Part shown: piece by piece, positions 53,025 to 62,216 of the stretch
Layout: every line of letters starts with the position of its first letter
Position numbering within the stretch: the stretch's first letter is position 1
Assembly (NCBI RefSeq): GCF_006542355.1
Contig: NZ_CP038141.1
Location: 1,804,001-1,868,000, forward strand
DNA length: 64,000 nt
Direction of reading: 5' to 3'
From: Swingsia samuiensis
GTDB lineage: Bacteria > Pseudomonadota > Alphaproteobacteria > Acetobacterales > Acetobacteraceae
The notes under the pieces: model-generated
What the model saw: the letters and a program-made list of their open reading frames with translations, nothing else
Told to the model about the DNA's origin: nothing
Databases searched by the model: none
Program-made: the position numbers and the translations under genes

Positions 53025-54383
53025 ATGAGGCATATACGCAAGGGTGTTAGCGCTGGATTTGCTACCGGGGCTATTTTTACATTGGCTGCATGTTCTTCTT
53101 TTGGAGGGGGCTCTGCTTCGCCAGATGTGGGGAACGGACAAGTAGGACAAGCATCTTTGCCTGGCGCGCATGATGTGGGATTGATTATTCCACTAACAGG
53201 ACGTTATGCCCCTATCGGAATGCGAATGAGAGATGCTGCCAAATTGGCTTTGGCAAAACAGGGCTCTCCGGCATTGGATGTTCATGATAGTAACGCAGCA
53301 GGAGGGGCCGCAAAGGCCGCAGAGGATGCCATTTCGCGTGGCGATGCGATTTTGCTTGGTCCGTTAACCGCAACGGATACTTCTGTTGTAGCACCGCTGG
53401 CCATAAACGCAGGCACGCCTGAATTGGCATTTACGAGTGATACGACTTTAGCTCGGCCGGGTGTTTGGGTGATGGGACTAACCCCAGAGCAGCAAGTACG
53501 GCGTATGGTTGATGCAGCGAAGGCCATTGGAAAGACGAGCTTTGCTGCATTCTTGCCAGATAATCCTCTTGGGCATGCAATGGCAGAGGGTTTGCAGCGC
53601 GCCTGTAGTGATGCAGGTTTAAAAGAGCCGCAAATTGCTTTTCATGCTACAGATGGAAAAGATATTGATGATGGCTTGAAAACATTATCTGCTATTGCGG
53701 ATCGTCAACAGACAACACCTTCTACACCGGCTGTGCCTGACGCAAGTTCATCCGCGCCTTCAACTGGACCGTCGGCAATTGATCCAACTGCTGAAATATC
53801 TAGCAATATAGGGAAGGATGCCACAGCTTCGATTCCGCCTGCTGGTACCCCTTCAACGAGTGGGACGAACGCGGTATCTCCACCAAAAGCGACCACAAAA
53901 ACCGCACCACCACCGTTTGATGCACTTGTGCTGGCTGATACAGGGTTACAGTTAGGTAAAGTGATTAAAGCGTTGCAGGCCGATCATATTAATTCCACTC
54001 AGGTGCAAATTATGGGGCCTGCTTTGTGGAAAGCTTTTGATGGGAAGTTGGGAGCGCTTCACGGGGCATGGTATACGGCACCCGATTCGCAGTCTCGTAA
54101 CGGATATGTTGCTCAGTATAAGGCGGTGTATCATCAGTCACCTTCTCCTGTGACGGACTTTGCTTATGATTCGGCAGCTTTAGCAGGTGTCGTGATGGCG
54201 CAAGGAGCGCCAACTCAATCTGCTTTGACACGCTCAGATGGGTATATGGGAGTGGATGGATTGTTCCGCCTCAGAGCGGACGGTCATGTAACGCGTGGAT
54301 TGGCTGTTTTTCAGATTCAACGTGGAGGTGGAGCACATATCATTGTGCCTGCATCACGTGAGATTGGCTCTCATCCAAGCTAG
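53025..54383 (+). CDS. LpoA/LppC-like penicillin-binding protein activator lipoprotein
   Basis: A lipoprotein of about 452 residues. The signal sequence ends in FTLAACSS (lipobox LAAC). The mature protein has a periplasmic-binding-protein fold: VGLIIPLTGRYAPIGMRMRDAAKLAL, DAILLGPLTATDTSVVAPLA and PELAFTSDTTLARPGV, like the LppC domain of LpoA. A Pro/Ser/Thr-rich disordered linker (about 228-298) interrupts the fold. LpoA activates PBP1a from the outer membrane in gammaproteobacteria; by homology this may do the same. ATG 53025 is used; GTG 53016 is closer to AAGGA and could be the true start. Confidence 0.82.
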   Translation: MRHIRKGVSAGFATGAIFTLAACSSFGGGSASPDVGNGQVGQASLPGAHDVGLIIPLTGRYAPIGMRMRDAAKLALAKQGSPALDVHDSNAAGGAAKAAEDAISRGDAILLGPLTATDTSVVAPLAINAGTPELAFTSDTTLARPGVWVMGLTPEQQVRRMVDAAKAIGKTSFAAFLPDNPLGHAMAEGLQRACSDAGLKEPQIAFHATDGKDIDDGLKTLSAIADRQQTTPSTPAVPDASSSAPSTGPSAIDPTAEISSNIGKDATASIPPAGTPSTSGTNAVSPPKATTKTAPPPFDALVLADTGLQLGKVIKALQADHINSTQVQIMGPALWKAFDGKLGALHGAWYTAPDSQSRNGYVAQYKAVYHQSPSPVTDFAYDSAALAGVVMAQGAPTQSALTRSDGYMGVDGLFRLRADGHVTRGLAVFQIQRGGGAHIIVPASREIGSHPS

Positions 54384-54391
54384 ATCCTCAT

Positions 54392-54430
54392 TTTAAAGGC
54401 ATGCATTTAAGGTAAATGCGTGCCTTTAAA
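54392..54430. terminator. Long bidirectional terminator
   Basis: TTTAAAGGCA (54392-54401) pairs with TGCCTTTAAA (54421-54430), and inside it GCATTTA pairs with TAAATGC around an AGG loop, giving 17 base pairs with one mismatch. It lies between the LpoA-like gene and the convergent orphan gene and can serve both. Confidence 0.85.
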
Positions 54431-54434
54431 TATT

Positions 54435-54812
54435 TTAGGCTGCGTACGTATTGGAAATAGGAAGAACCGGACGAATAGTATGTAAAGCATGCTCAAAGCT
54501 AGCGTAACTTCCCAGTTCGTTATCGCGAAGTTGGTCAACCAGAATCCAGCGCATACCTTGAGGGCGTAGCAAATACGCAGGGTCTGGATTTTCCCTAACC
54601 CAGACGAGCACATAGTCGATTGCTTTTGAGTGATCGACGCTTTTGTCAGTTTCTACGATTTCAGCATCAAAAAGGCCCATTCGGGTACCAGCTTCTAACC
54701 AACGCGATAAATATTCGCGGTGTCGGGGAAGGACGCTTTGCCGCAGAGGAATAATATTTAAACCTGCAGCATGAGTACGGGAGACATCGTGAGGGAGAGT
54801 TGCCTGCGCCAT
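54435..54812 (-). CDS. Conserved-looking hypothetical protein
   Basis: A 125-residue soluble protein with no signal peptide or membrane helix. The middle reads IDYVLVWVRENPDPAYLLRP and MRWILVDQLRDNELGSYASF, mixing beta-strand and helical patterns with many charged residues. The frame is clean and it shares a terminator with the LpoA-like gene, so it is probably real. No family is recognised. About 180 bases of A/T-rich sequence with one terminator hairpin separate it from the lipid A operon. Confidence 0.6.
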   Translation of the reverse strand: MAQATLPHDVSRTHAAGLNIIPLRQSVLPRHREYLSRWLEAGTRMGLFDAEIVETDKSVDHSKAIDYVLVWVRENPDPAYLLRPQGMRWILVDQLRDNELGSYASFEHALHTIRPVLPISNTYAA

Positions 54813-54957
54813 CAGGAAGTCCTCATCAAAGCGGGGTCAGGTGGTGACCCGGTGATTACGATAAGGATAGGCTAAGGTCTAAAACAGAAGATACACAACT
54901 CTTAATTCTGTGAATAAGGCTTATTTTTGAATAAAGGCTATACAGTGTGACAAATCT

Positions 54958-54978
54958 GCCATGCATTTTATGCATGGC
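54958..54978 (-). terminator. Terminator of the lipid A operon
   Basis: GCCATGCA (54958-54965) and TGCATGGC (54971-54978) form a perfect 8-bp stem with a TTTTA loop. It lies 11 bases past the end of the acyltransferase gene on the minus strand. Confidence 0.65.
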
Positions 54979-54989
54979 TTGGGGAAATG

Positions 54990-55892
54990 CTAATTTCTCT
55001 TATAAAGCGATTTGTCCCATCTCCGATGAAGCCATAGCCATGATCCCGGGTTTTCTTCAATCCATTGTTGGAGACGATCATTAAATTGTTGGGTAAGGGC
55101 CAAGACATCTTGTTGACGGTTTGACGAGATGGTTGGCTCCAAAGGTGGGTCCACCACCAGAACTAATCGGGCAGGGCCTTCTCTACGGACGTGCCCGGTG
55201 ATGATAATGGTATTATGGCGCAGAGCGAACACGGCTGCGGCAGAAGCTGTCATGGTGGGGAGATTAAACAGCTTAGCTTGTATCCCATCGTTCATTTTTT
55301 GATCTCCCAAGATACCTAAATGATTGCCTTGAGAGATATGTTTAAGAGCAAGCCGCGCTCCTTTTGCTCCTTTGGCAAACATAGGGACATCTTGTTGCAT
55401 AGCTTGTGTGCGGAGGTCCTTAATGAGGGAATCAATAATTGGATTGCTGGCAGCGCGATAAAAAGAAGCAAAAGGCATCCCATATCGAGCGACAACAGGT
55501 GGCATGAGCTCCCAATTTCCAATATGTCCTGAAAAAAATATGACAGGCCGGCCAGTGGCGTGAGCAGCAATAAGGTGCTCCTCGCCTTCAACTCGCCAGC
55601 CTGGGCCAGATGTCGTGTTTTTTTTCAGGTAACCAATATGTGGAAATTCTGTAACTGTTCTGCCGAGGTTTTCCCAACATTCTTTAATAATTTTGTGTCT
55701 TTTTTGTTTAGACAGGTGTGGAAAAGCTAATTGTAAGTTGCGGTTTGCAATGTGAGATACGGGAAGCAAAGGCCCTATAAAACGAGAGATATAACCACCA
55801 AGATTAGAGGCATATGCGGGAGGTAAAGCGCGTATCCCACGGATAAGGCTTTTGGCAATAAAGCCTTCAATTTTATACAAGAAAGAAGTCAT
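54990..55892 (-). CDS. lpxL: Lipid A biosynthesis acyltransferase (LpxL/HtrB family)
   Basis: A 300-residue membrane-bound acyltransferase that adds a secondary acyl chain to Kdo-lipid A. The catalytic H-x4-E/D motif is SGHIGNWELMPP, followed by the FYRAASNPIIDSLI and LGILGDQKMNDGIQ blocks typical of the LpxL/LpxM family. A hydrophobic N-terminus anchors it. The ATG overlaps the lpxK stop as ATGA (55889-55892). The exact acyl donor and position are not deducible. Confidence 0.88.
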   Translation of the reverse strand: MTSFLYKIEGFIAKSLIRGIRALPPAYASNLGGYISRFIGPLLPVSHIANRNLQLAFPHLSKQKRHKIIKECWENLGRTVTEFPHIGYLKKNTTSGPGWRVEGEEHLIAAHATGRPVIFFSGHIGNWELMPPVVARYGMPFASFYRAASNPIIDSLIKDLRTQAMQQDVPMFAKGAKGARLALKHISQGNHLGILGDQKMNDGIQAKLFNLPTMTASAAAVFALRHNTIIITGHVRREGPARLVLVVDPPLEPTISSNRQQDVLALTQQFNDRLQQWIEENPGSWLWLHRRWDKSLYKRN

Positions 55893-56872
55893 GAATTTTC
55901 AAATAATAAATCTAGAATATGATCAGGAGCAGTTGGCTCCTGCCAAAGGAGTTCAACATTCACAACAGAGATCTTGTCCTGAAGAGAGGAAGGGAGTTTG
56001 ACAGCATCCTTAGCTGTCGTCACGAGTGTGGTTCCTGATTCGTTGCTGAGGTTTTCAAGGCGTTGAATGTCAGTTTTAGAGTACGTATGATGGTCCGGAA
56101 AAGAGAGAGAGCGGATAGGGGGAACCCCTGCGTCTTTTAGCATATTAAAGAATTTTTCCGGATGCCCAATGCCAGCAAAAGCGATAATGCGTTGTCCTAA
56201 AAGATGCCGAATTTCAGGCCCAGGGATGAGCTTTGCTTGTGCGACAAAAATAGACTGAGGAAAAAGACTTTTCAGATTATGAATATCGTCGCCTAAAATA
56301 ACGGCGGCTTTAATTCGCTTTAGAATATCGTCAATTGGTTCACGTAGGGGGCCAGCCGGTAGGACTTGTCTGTTACCTAAGCCAGTTGCTCCATCAAGAA
56401 CAAGAATAGATAAGTTTTTGAAAAGGCTTGGATTTTGGAGCCCATCATCCATTACTAAACAATCAGCCTTATCTTTAATCGCTAATTGTGCTGTTTGGGC
56501 CCGGTTCGCTCCTACCCATGTGGGCGCTGTGCGTGCGAGGAGTAGTGGTTCATCACCAACCATTTGTGCGGTTGAGGTCTGTAGATCAACACGCATATTT
56601 GCATGTGAACGTCGTTTGTAGCCACGACTAAGAATTTGAGGGTGATAACCTCGTTTTTGAAGGCGTTCTGTCAGGTCGATGGTAAGAGGGGTTTTCCCTG
56701 AACCACCTACAGTGATGTTTCCGCAGCATAAAACGGGGACGAGAGAGTGGTAACCGTTTCGGCGAAGTCTTTTGCGTGTAATGGCTGTAACGAGAAGAGA
56801 GATAGGTCGAAGTAAAAGAGAAATAGGCCCAACATTTGGACGAAACCAAAAATGAGGAGCGTGAAGCCTCAT
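55889..56872 (-). CDS. lpxK: Tetraacyldisaccharide 4'-kinase
   Basis: A 327-residue P-loop kinase that phosphorylates the 4' position of the lipid A precursor. The P-loop is GNITVGGSGKTPLTIDL (about 51-67). LSRGYKRRS, VGDEPLLLARTAPTWVG, and VMDDGLQNPSLFKNLSILVLD are family motifs. FAGIGHPEKFF is in the C-terminal half. It overlaps the upstream waaA fusion and downstream lpxL by four bases each, giving one coupled operon. Confidence 0.94.
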   Translation of the reverse strand: MRLHAPHFWFRPNVGPISLLLRPISLLVTAITRKRLRRNGYHSLVPVLCCGNITVGGSGKTPLTIDLTERLQKRGYHPQILSRGYKRRSHANMRVDLQTSTAQMVGDEPLLLARTAPTWVGANRAQTAQLAIKDKADCLVMDDGLQNPSLFKNLSILVLDGATGLGNRQVLPAGPLREPIDDILKRIKAAVILGDDIHNLKSLFPQSIFVAQAKLIPGPEIRHLLGQRIIAFAGIGHPEKFFNMLKDAGVPPIRSLSFPDHHTYSKTDIQRLENLSNESGTTLVTTAKDAVKLPSSLQDKISVVNVELLWQEPTAPDHILDLLFENS

Positions 56873-58746
56873 CCCTTTATTGTCTCCATAATACGTGAAC
56901 TCAGCTTGGGGACGACAGAGTCAGATAATTTGCTCATAGAATGTTTAGAATGCGTCTGGATCATCCAATTAGCAAGGTCTGTTACATTAGAAATAACATG
57001 AATCTGATCTTTGAGGAGAATAAGGCTCTCTCGCCAGTTATCCATTAACGGTCCCGTTGCGGTAGGGGTGCCCAGACGGAGAGGTTCAAAAGGGTTATGT
57101 CCTCCGCCTTTGCCTGTTAGCGAATTTCCAATAAAGCAGGCATCTGCTAGTCGATAAAAAAGACCAAGTTCTCCGAGAGTATCGGCCAGCAACACAGAGG
57201 TATGGTTATCGGGGGTGGCTTTCTGAGAACGCTGCGGAAGGTTGAATTTTTTCGCAAGTTCAGCACCGCGAATAGGATGGCGTGGAATGAGAATAGTAAG
57301 AAGGTTAGGCTTGGTCTGACGCGCTATTTTCGCGGCATCTAAAATAATTTCTTCTTCACCAGGATGAGTGGATGCAGCGACAAATATTGGGCGCACACCA
57401 ATGAGTTCTTTGAGGCGATGAAACTCCTCCTGATCATAAGGCAAAGGAGGGGCGTCTTGCTTTAGATCTCCAAATTCATAAACCTGACGGGTGCCGAGCT
57501 TTCGAAAACGTGCGGCATCTTCTGGGCCACGGGCTGCAACCCATGTGAATTTTGTGAAAATATTTCGTGCAAGAAAGTTTGCGCGCTCCCATCTTCTGCT
57601 GGAACGGTCAGATAATCGCCCGTTGATCACCATGATGGGAATATTGCGTGTGGAACAAGCAGTAATAATTCCCGGCCAAATCTCACTTTCGATGAAAACA
57701 GTCCCACTAGGCTTCCATCGTCTCATAAAGCGGTTGAGCCAGCGTGGAACATCATAAGGGATAAAGCGGTGAAAAATACGTTTTTTGAAAAGGGGGTGCT
57801 TTTGAATAATCTCAGCGCCCGTGACGGTTGCTGTTGTAAAAAGGATGTAGAGGTTAGGATTCTGCTCTAATAGAGACGTGATTAATGGTTGAGCCGAAAT
57901 GCTTTCTCCAACGCTTGCTGCGTGCACCCACAATAAAGGAGCTTGAGGACGTTTAGCATGATCGATCCCCATACGCTCATGTAAACGACCGGGGAGTTCG
58001 CGTCCTTTTTTAAGACGAAATCGGATTAATATTGTTAAAGCAGGAGCAATGAGTAGCCCAGAAAGGGCCCACAACAAATTAGGAATTCTTTTAAGCAAAG
58101 AAGCTTTCTGTTGAGTAAACTCCTCCTCTGCTTGCCGAGAAACATCGTCTAATGCTTGTTTTAATGTGGCTTCGTCTGGCTGATATAGAGGAGGCCCTGC
58201 CACCATGGTTCCTCGTCCGAAAGGGAGAGGGAAAAGCAGGCGGTCCCAAGTGGGGAGCCGCCATGAAGAACAATGAAGCCCCATAGGGACGATAGCACTA
58301 CGGGTTAAGCGTGACAGGGCAATTGCACCGGGTTGAATTTGTTCGGCAGGGCCTCGTGGACCATCAGGGGTGATTGCAATGAGAGAACCGTTTTTGAGTT
58401 CTTTTATAGCTGTTTTTAAAACAGCCACGCCGCCTTTGTTTTTTCCCTTTCGTGCAGTGGACCCGTGGATGCCAATAATATCCCATGGTCTGACAGCATC
58501 TGCGATAAGCTTGCCGTCTGCATTGCGGGAGATAAGAACTTTAAGTTTAAGATCAGGCTCAATATGACGAGCCCAAAACCATAAAGCAGGGCTTAAAGTT
58601 AAGGAGCGGTGCCAAAATGCGACAACTGTTCCTTGGTGCGCTTGTGTTAAAAGATTCTTGGATGCGAGAGATCCCCTCACGTGCCAACGTGTTGAGCGTA
58701 GGCACAACCCGAGCCAAAGATGGATAAGGCGAGCAGGTGAGATCAT
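56869..58746 (-). CDS. waaA: Fused DUF374 acyltransferase-like and Kdo transferase (WaaA) protein
   Basis: A 625-residue two-domain protein. Residues about 1-213 match DUF374, a lysophospholipid-acyltransferase-like domain, with VVAFWHRSL and TPDGPRGP. Residues about 222-625 are a complete Kdo transferase: a membrane anchor (222-242), KGRELPGRLHERMG, WVHAASVGE with the catalytic Glu (near 281), FIESEIWPG, and AASTHPGEEE. WaaA adds Kdo to lipid IVA. The two parts are usually separate neighbouring genes in alphaproteobacteria; here they share one frame. GGAG lies just before the ATG. The gene leads the operon with lpxK and lpxL. Confidence 0.9.
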   Translation of the reverse strand: MISPARLIHLWLGLCLRSTRWHVRGSLASKNLLTQAHQGTVVAFWHRSLTLSPALWFWARHIEPDLKLKVLISRNADGKLIADAVRPWDIIGIHGSTARKGKNKGGVAVLKTAIKELKNGSLIAITPDGPRGPAEQIQPGAIALSRLTRSAIVPMGLHCSSWRLPTWDRLLFPLPFGRGTMVAGPPLYQPDEATLKQALDDVSRQAEEEFTQQKASLLKRIPNLLWALSGLLIAPALTILIRFRLKKGRELPGRLHERMGIDHAKRPQAPLLWVHAASVGESISAQPLITSLLEQNPNLYILFTTATVTGAEIIQKHPLFKKRIFHRFIPYDVPRWLNRFMRRWKPSGTVFIESEIWPGIITACSTRNIPIMVINGRLSDRSSRRWERANFLARNIFTKFTWVAARGPEDAARFRKLGTRQVYEFGDLKQDAPPLPYDQEEFHRLKELIGVRPIFVAASTHPGEEEIILDAAKIARQTKPNLLTILIPRHPIRGAELAKKFNLPQRSQKATPDNHTSVLLADTLGELGLFYRLADACFIGNSLTGKGGGHNPFEPLRLGTPTATGPLMDNWRESLILLKDQIHVISNVTDLANWMIQTHSKHSMSKLSDSVVPKLSSRIMETIKG

Positions 58747-58788
58747 GTAACTCCAATATGTTTGGTAAAAGAAAAAGTGTCTTTTTAA

Positions 58789-59508
58789 TTAACGTATAAT
58801 GTCGTGTGTGATGTGAAGTTGCGAAACTGTCATTTGAGCAACGTCAGTATGAGATTTTGCATATCGTCCCTTGGGAGAAACAACAGCTTCAAACCAGAGG
58901 GCTTGAGTGGTTGCTGCGGAAGGTAAAGAGAAAACATTTTTTGTGCCGTTGGCGGTTATATTCAGTAAGCCACTCGGTTGGGTATGGATTGAAATTTGGA
59001 TGTTTTTATCCGCTAGAACACTACCGATTGTGACACGGCTTTGATTGAAGCCGTTATTAAGAGTGGCAGTAATTCGATTGCCATCTGTATCAATCTCTAC
59101 CGTTGGATGGTTCGCGCTCATAAGACGCGCGATAACCATATGTCCGTATTTAGGCAGTTGATCAATATGAAGTGCTACATCAATGGAAGAAGGAGTTTGC
59201 TGAAAATACCACGCACTATTCTCACGCAAAACAGTTTCTGGTGCTGTTTCCCCCCGAATAATAGTTGCCATTCCATCGGTTCTAAGAGCAACGCTCCCCG
59301 AGGCCTCATTTTGATTATAAAACGGGCTATGATAGCCATTCACCAGTTGAGTTGATGGAACAAGATGTATCTTTAAGCGGCCTTGGGCGGGTTCTTGAAG
59401 GGTAAAGTTGCTAATATCTGGCGAAGAGGGGCGGTCCAGAGAGTAGGCAGAAAAAGGAGTAGCCAAGGCGAGAGCAGTAATGAGTGATCGTAAGGATTTT
59501 GTTAGCAT
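58789..59508 (-). CDS. Secreted protein resembling polysaccharide lyase family 7
   Basis: A 239-residue exported protein; the signal peptide ends near residue 23 (FSAYS-LDR). The mature region looks like a beta-jelly-roll of the alginate lyase (PL7) type: VALHIDQLPKYGHMVIARL, VEIDTDGNRITATLN, ITANGTKNVFSLPS, WFEAVVSPKGRY and a C-terminal VSQLHITH strand. The usual PL7 catalytic motifs (R-T/S-E-L-R, Q-I-H, Y-F-K-A-G-x-Y) are not intact, since IARL and WFEAVV stand in their place. It is either a divergent lyase or a non-catalytic sugar-binding relative. Confidence 0.5.
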   Translation of the reverse strand: MLTKSLRSLITALALATPFSAYSLDRPSSPDISNFTLQEPAQGRLKIHLVPSTQLVNGYHSPFYNQNEASGSVALRTDGMATIIRGETAPETVLRENSAWYFQQTPSSIDVALHIDQLPKYGHMVIARLMSANHPTVEIDTDGNRITATLNNGFNQSRVTIGSVLADKNIQISIHTQPSGLLNITANGTKNVFSLPSAATTQALWFEAVVSPKGRYAKSHTDVAQMTVSQLHITHDIIR

Positions 59509-59584
59509 ATTACTGACCTCGCAGGCTTATTATAGGGTATCAGAATGACTATTGAGTGCGATCAATAGCCATTTTCATAAAAAA

Positions 59585-60475
59585 TTATCGGCTCATTAGG
59601 ACCGTCATGTTCATATTTTCAAGTATATCACGTGTAACACCACCTAAAAACATTTGGCGTAGTCGAGATTGGGAATAGGCCGCCATACCTAAGAGGTCAG
59701 CACCGAATTCTTCTGCAGCACGTAATAAACCAATACCAACTTTGCCATCGACATTGCCAAAAGTTTTCAGCGAAGCAGAAATGTTATGCATCTGGAGATA
59801 ACGGATAACGCTTTCGCCTGATGGGCCACTTCTTTGATACTCGTCGTTAACAAAAACCTGAACGGCTTCAGCGGTTTTTGCCCAAGGTAGAATGCTCCGT
59901 AAAGCCAGCGCGGCTTCTGCCGTTCCATTCCATCCAATGGCAACACGATTTCCAATAGACTGAGGCGTTTGTGGTGGCGCAATGAGTAATGGCCGGCCAC
60001 TATCAAAAAGGATAGCGTGCAGGATTTCAGAAGAGCGCGGGTTAGACGATGTAATCAGGTTGGGAACTAATGTCATATCCGCAAGGCGAGAATGCCAGGT
60101 TAATGCATTTTCTTCTGAACTATCTAACGCTTCGAGGCTAATGGTAATAGCATCGTCCTGATTACGTTCACGGCCAACGGCTGATGATGGAATGTATTTA
60201 ACATTATGGGTGGTGATGAATTTATTGAAATTTTGACGAATTTTTAAAATACATTCCTGAGCTTCAGACTCTGCGGAATCGATAATGTCGCTGACCAAAT
60301 TTGCAGAAACATTTTCGCTTGCAAAAGCTGCGATCTCTGAAGGGTCTGCTTCAATAATCACAGTAGATAAATGTGCGTGGAACCGCTGAGCAAAATTAAG
60401 AGCAACAGAGGCAACTGTGTTCAGATCATCAGAATGACTTACGGGAAGGAGAATATTTTTAATTTCACTGAACAT
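59585..60475 (-). CDS. Universal stress protein, UspA family (tandem domains)
   Basis: A protein of about 296 residues with two UspA-like halves. The first starts NILLPVSHSDDLNTVASVAL. The second carries the ATP-binding-type ending GADLLGMAAYSQSRLRQMF followed by LGGVTRDILENMNMTVLMSR. The start is ATG 60475 with GGAG nine bases upstream; the longer frame to 60577 overlaps pdxH and is rejected. Such proteins bind ATP or AMP and respond to stress; the specific role is unknown. A weak CTATTGA/TCAATAG hairpin (59549-59568) lies downstream. Confidence 0.87.
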   Translation of the reverse strand: MFSEIKNILLPVSHSDDLNTVASVALNFAQRFHAHLSTVIIEADPSEIAAFASENVSANLVSDIIDSAESEAQECILKIRQNFNKFITTHNVKYIPSSAVGRERNQDDAITISLEALDSSEENALTWHSRLADMTLVPNLITSSNPRSSEILHAILFDSGRPLLIAPPQTPQSIGNRVAIGWNGTAEAALALRSILPWAKTAEAVQVFVNDEYQRSGPSGESVIRYLQMHNISASLKTFGNVDGKVGIGLLRAAEEFGADLLGMAAYSQSRLRQMFLGGVTRDILENMNMTVLMSR

Positions 60476-60515
60476 AATCGGTAACTCCCGAAAGATCTGG
60501 TTAATAAGTACATTA

Positions 60516-61118
60516 TTAAGGGTAAAGGCGGGTAACAGTCCACTTTTTTTCCGTAAGGGTCCAAACCGCTCGATCATGTAACCGGAATGGGCGATCTTGC
60601 CAGAATTCGATTGTTTCGGACTTTACACGGAAACCATGCCAGTTTTGAGGCCGAGGGATGGGTTTATCTTGATATTCCAGTTCCAGAGCTTTGAGGCGTC
60701 CTTCAAAGGTTTCACGGTGATCCAGTGGATGTGATTGATTGGATGCAATTGCCCCCAAGCGAGAGGTATGCGAACGGCTGGCAAAATATTCATCCGCTTC
60801 GGCGGGGCTCACTTGCGATACGGCACCTTCAATCCGAACTTGTCGCTTAAGAGATTTCCAATGGAATAAAAGAGCGGCAAAAGGGTTGGCCAAGAGTTCT
60901 TGGCCTTTGCGGCTATTTAAATTCGTATAAAAAACGAAGCCACGTTCATCAAAGCCCTTTAGAAGAAGCATACGAACGGAAGGTCTTCCGTCAGGCGTAG
61001 CGGTTGCAACGGCCATAGCGTTTGGGTCGTTGGGTTCACTTTTTGCGGCTTCCTCCAGCCAGTGAGAGAATAACACAAAAGGATCTGCCGTGAGATCAAG
61101 GAGTGGGGGGAGAGACAT
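60516..61118 (-). CDS. pdxH: Pyridoxamine 5'-phosphate oxidase
   Basis: A 200-residue FMN oxidase making pyridoxal 5'-phosphate. Typical segments are NAMAVATATPDGRPSVRMLLL, GFVFYTNLNSRKGQEL, NPFAALLFHWKSLKRQVRIEG, and the C-terminal PQNWHGFRVKSETIEFWQ and RLHDRAVW. Length and order match the family. GGAG is five bases before the ATG. It is divergent from fabI across about 245 bases, an arrangement seen in other alphaproteobacteria. Confidence 0.95.
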   Translation of the reverse strand: MSLPPLLDLTADPFVLFSHWLEEAAKSEPNDPNAMAVATATPDGRPSVRMLLLKGFDERGFVFYTNLNSRKGQELLANPFAALLFHWKSLKRQVRIEGAVSQVSPAEADEYFASRSHTSRLGAIASNQSHPLDHRETFEGRLKALELEYQDKPIPRPQNWHGFRVKSETIEFWQDRPFRLHDRAVWTLTEKKWTVTRLYP

Positions 61119-61363
61119 TTTTGCTCCATTTATGAAAGAGGTTGGAGAAGATATATTCTTGTAGTGTGTTGTGAAAAAATATTTATATTAGGAATGGTCT
61201 ACCTTTTGATTGTGAAGACGTTCATAAATTAGGTAATCAGAGAAAGATAATTGGATTAAAAATAGCGGCAAAGTAAAGGTAAGATTGGATCCTAACTCTT
61301 GTTTGTCTTCCATTCTTATGCAACCACGTCGCACATTAATGTGAGAATGCTTTAGGAATTATC
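61119..61363. promoter_or_regulatory. Divergent intergenic region between pdxH and fabI
   Basis: This 245-base A/T-rich gap must hold the promoters of both pdxH and the fabI-aroC operon. I see no gene, tRNA or convincing riboswitch in it. The only clear signal is AGGAATT at about 61353, placed to act as the fabI ribosome binding site. Confidence 0.5.
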
Positions 61364-62215
61364 ATGTCAGACACTGAAGATCATATCCCCGCACCCGAGC
61401 AAGGAACGCTCATGAAGGGTAAGCGCGGCGTTATCATGGGCGTAGCGAATAAGAATTCAATCGCTTGGGCTATCGCAAGCGCATGTGCTGCACAAGGGGC
61501 AGAATTAGCGTTTACATATCAAGGGGAGGCTCTTGGTAAGCGTGTGCGTCCGCTGGCTGAAGGCGTGGGCTCTGATCTGGTTTTGCCGTGCGATGTCAGT
61601 GATGATGATGCCATAAATGCAACATTTGATGAAATTGAAAAAAAATGGGGCAAAATAGATTTTGTGCTCCATGCGATTGGTTGGGCGGATAAGCAGTTTC
61701 TGCGTGGGCGGTATGTCGATACACCGCGGCAGGCTTTCTTGCAGGCCATGGATATTTCCTGCTTCTCATTCACGGCCGTTGGTAAACGTGCTGCAGCGAT
61801 GATGAACCCCGGTGGTTCTTTGTTGACGATGACATATCTTGGGGCAGAGCGTGTTATGCCTCATTATAATGTCATGGGTGTTGCGAAAGCTGCTCTTGAG
61901 GCTTCTGTCCGTTACATGGCGACAGATTTGGGGCGTGATGATATTCGGGTGAATGGTATTTCAGCCGGACCAATTATGACTTTGGCTGCCAATGGAATTG
62001 GTGATTTCCGTTATATCCTGCGCTGGAACCAGCTTAACTCTCCTATGAGAAGAAACGTCTCATTAAAAGATGTTGGTGGGTCAGGCTTGTATCTTCTGTC
62101 AGACCTATCCAGCGGTGTAACGGGGGAAGTTCATTACGTAGACTGTGGTTACAACATTGTTGGCATGAAAAACCCGGATGCTCCGGATATTGCTGTTGTA
62201 AGCTCTGGGGACTGA
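61364..62215 (+). CDS. fabI: Enoyl-[acyl-carrier-protein] reductase (NADH)
   Basis: A 283-residue short-chain dehydrogenase-type enoyl-ACP reductase, the last step of each fatty acid elongation cycle. The FabI nucleotide motif [13 protein letters not shown] is at 26-38. The catalytic Tyr and Lys are in [11 protein letters not shown] (Y168 and K175), and the second Tyr is Y158. LHAIGWADK covers the inhibitor-contact loop. AroC follows after one base, so both form an operon. Confidence 0.95.
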   Translation: MSDTEDHIPAPEQGTLMKGKRGVIMGVANKNSIAWAIASACAAQGAELAFTYQGEALGKRVRPLAEGVGSDLVLPCDVSDDDAINATFDEIEKKWGKIDFVLHAIGWADKQFLRGRYVDTPRQAFLQAMDISCFSFTAVGKRAAAMMNPGGSLLTMTYLGAERVMPHYNVMGVAKAALEASVRYMATDLGRDDIRVNGISAGPIMTLAANGIGDFRYILRWNQLNSPMRRNVSLKDVGGSGLYLLSDLSSGVTGEVHYVDCGYNIVGMKNPDAPDIAVVSSGD

Positions 62216-62216
62216 T

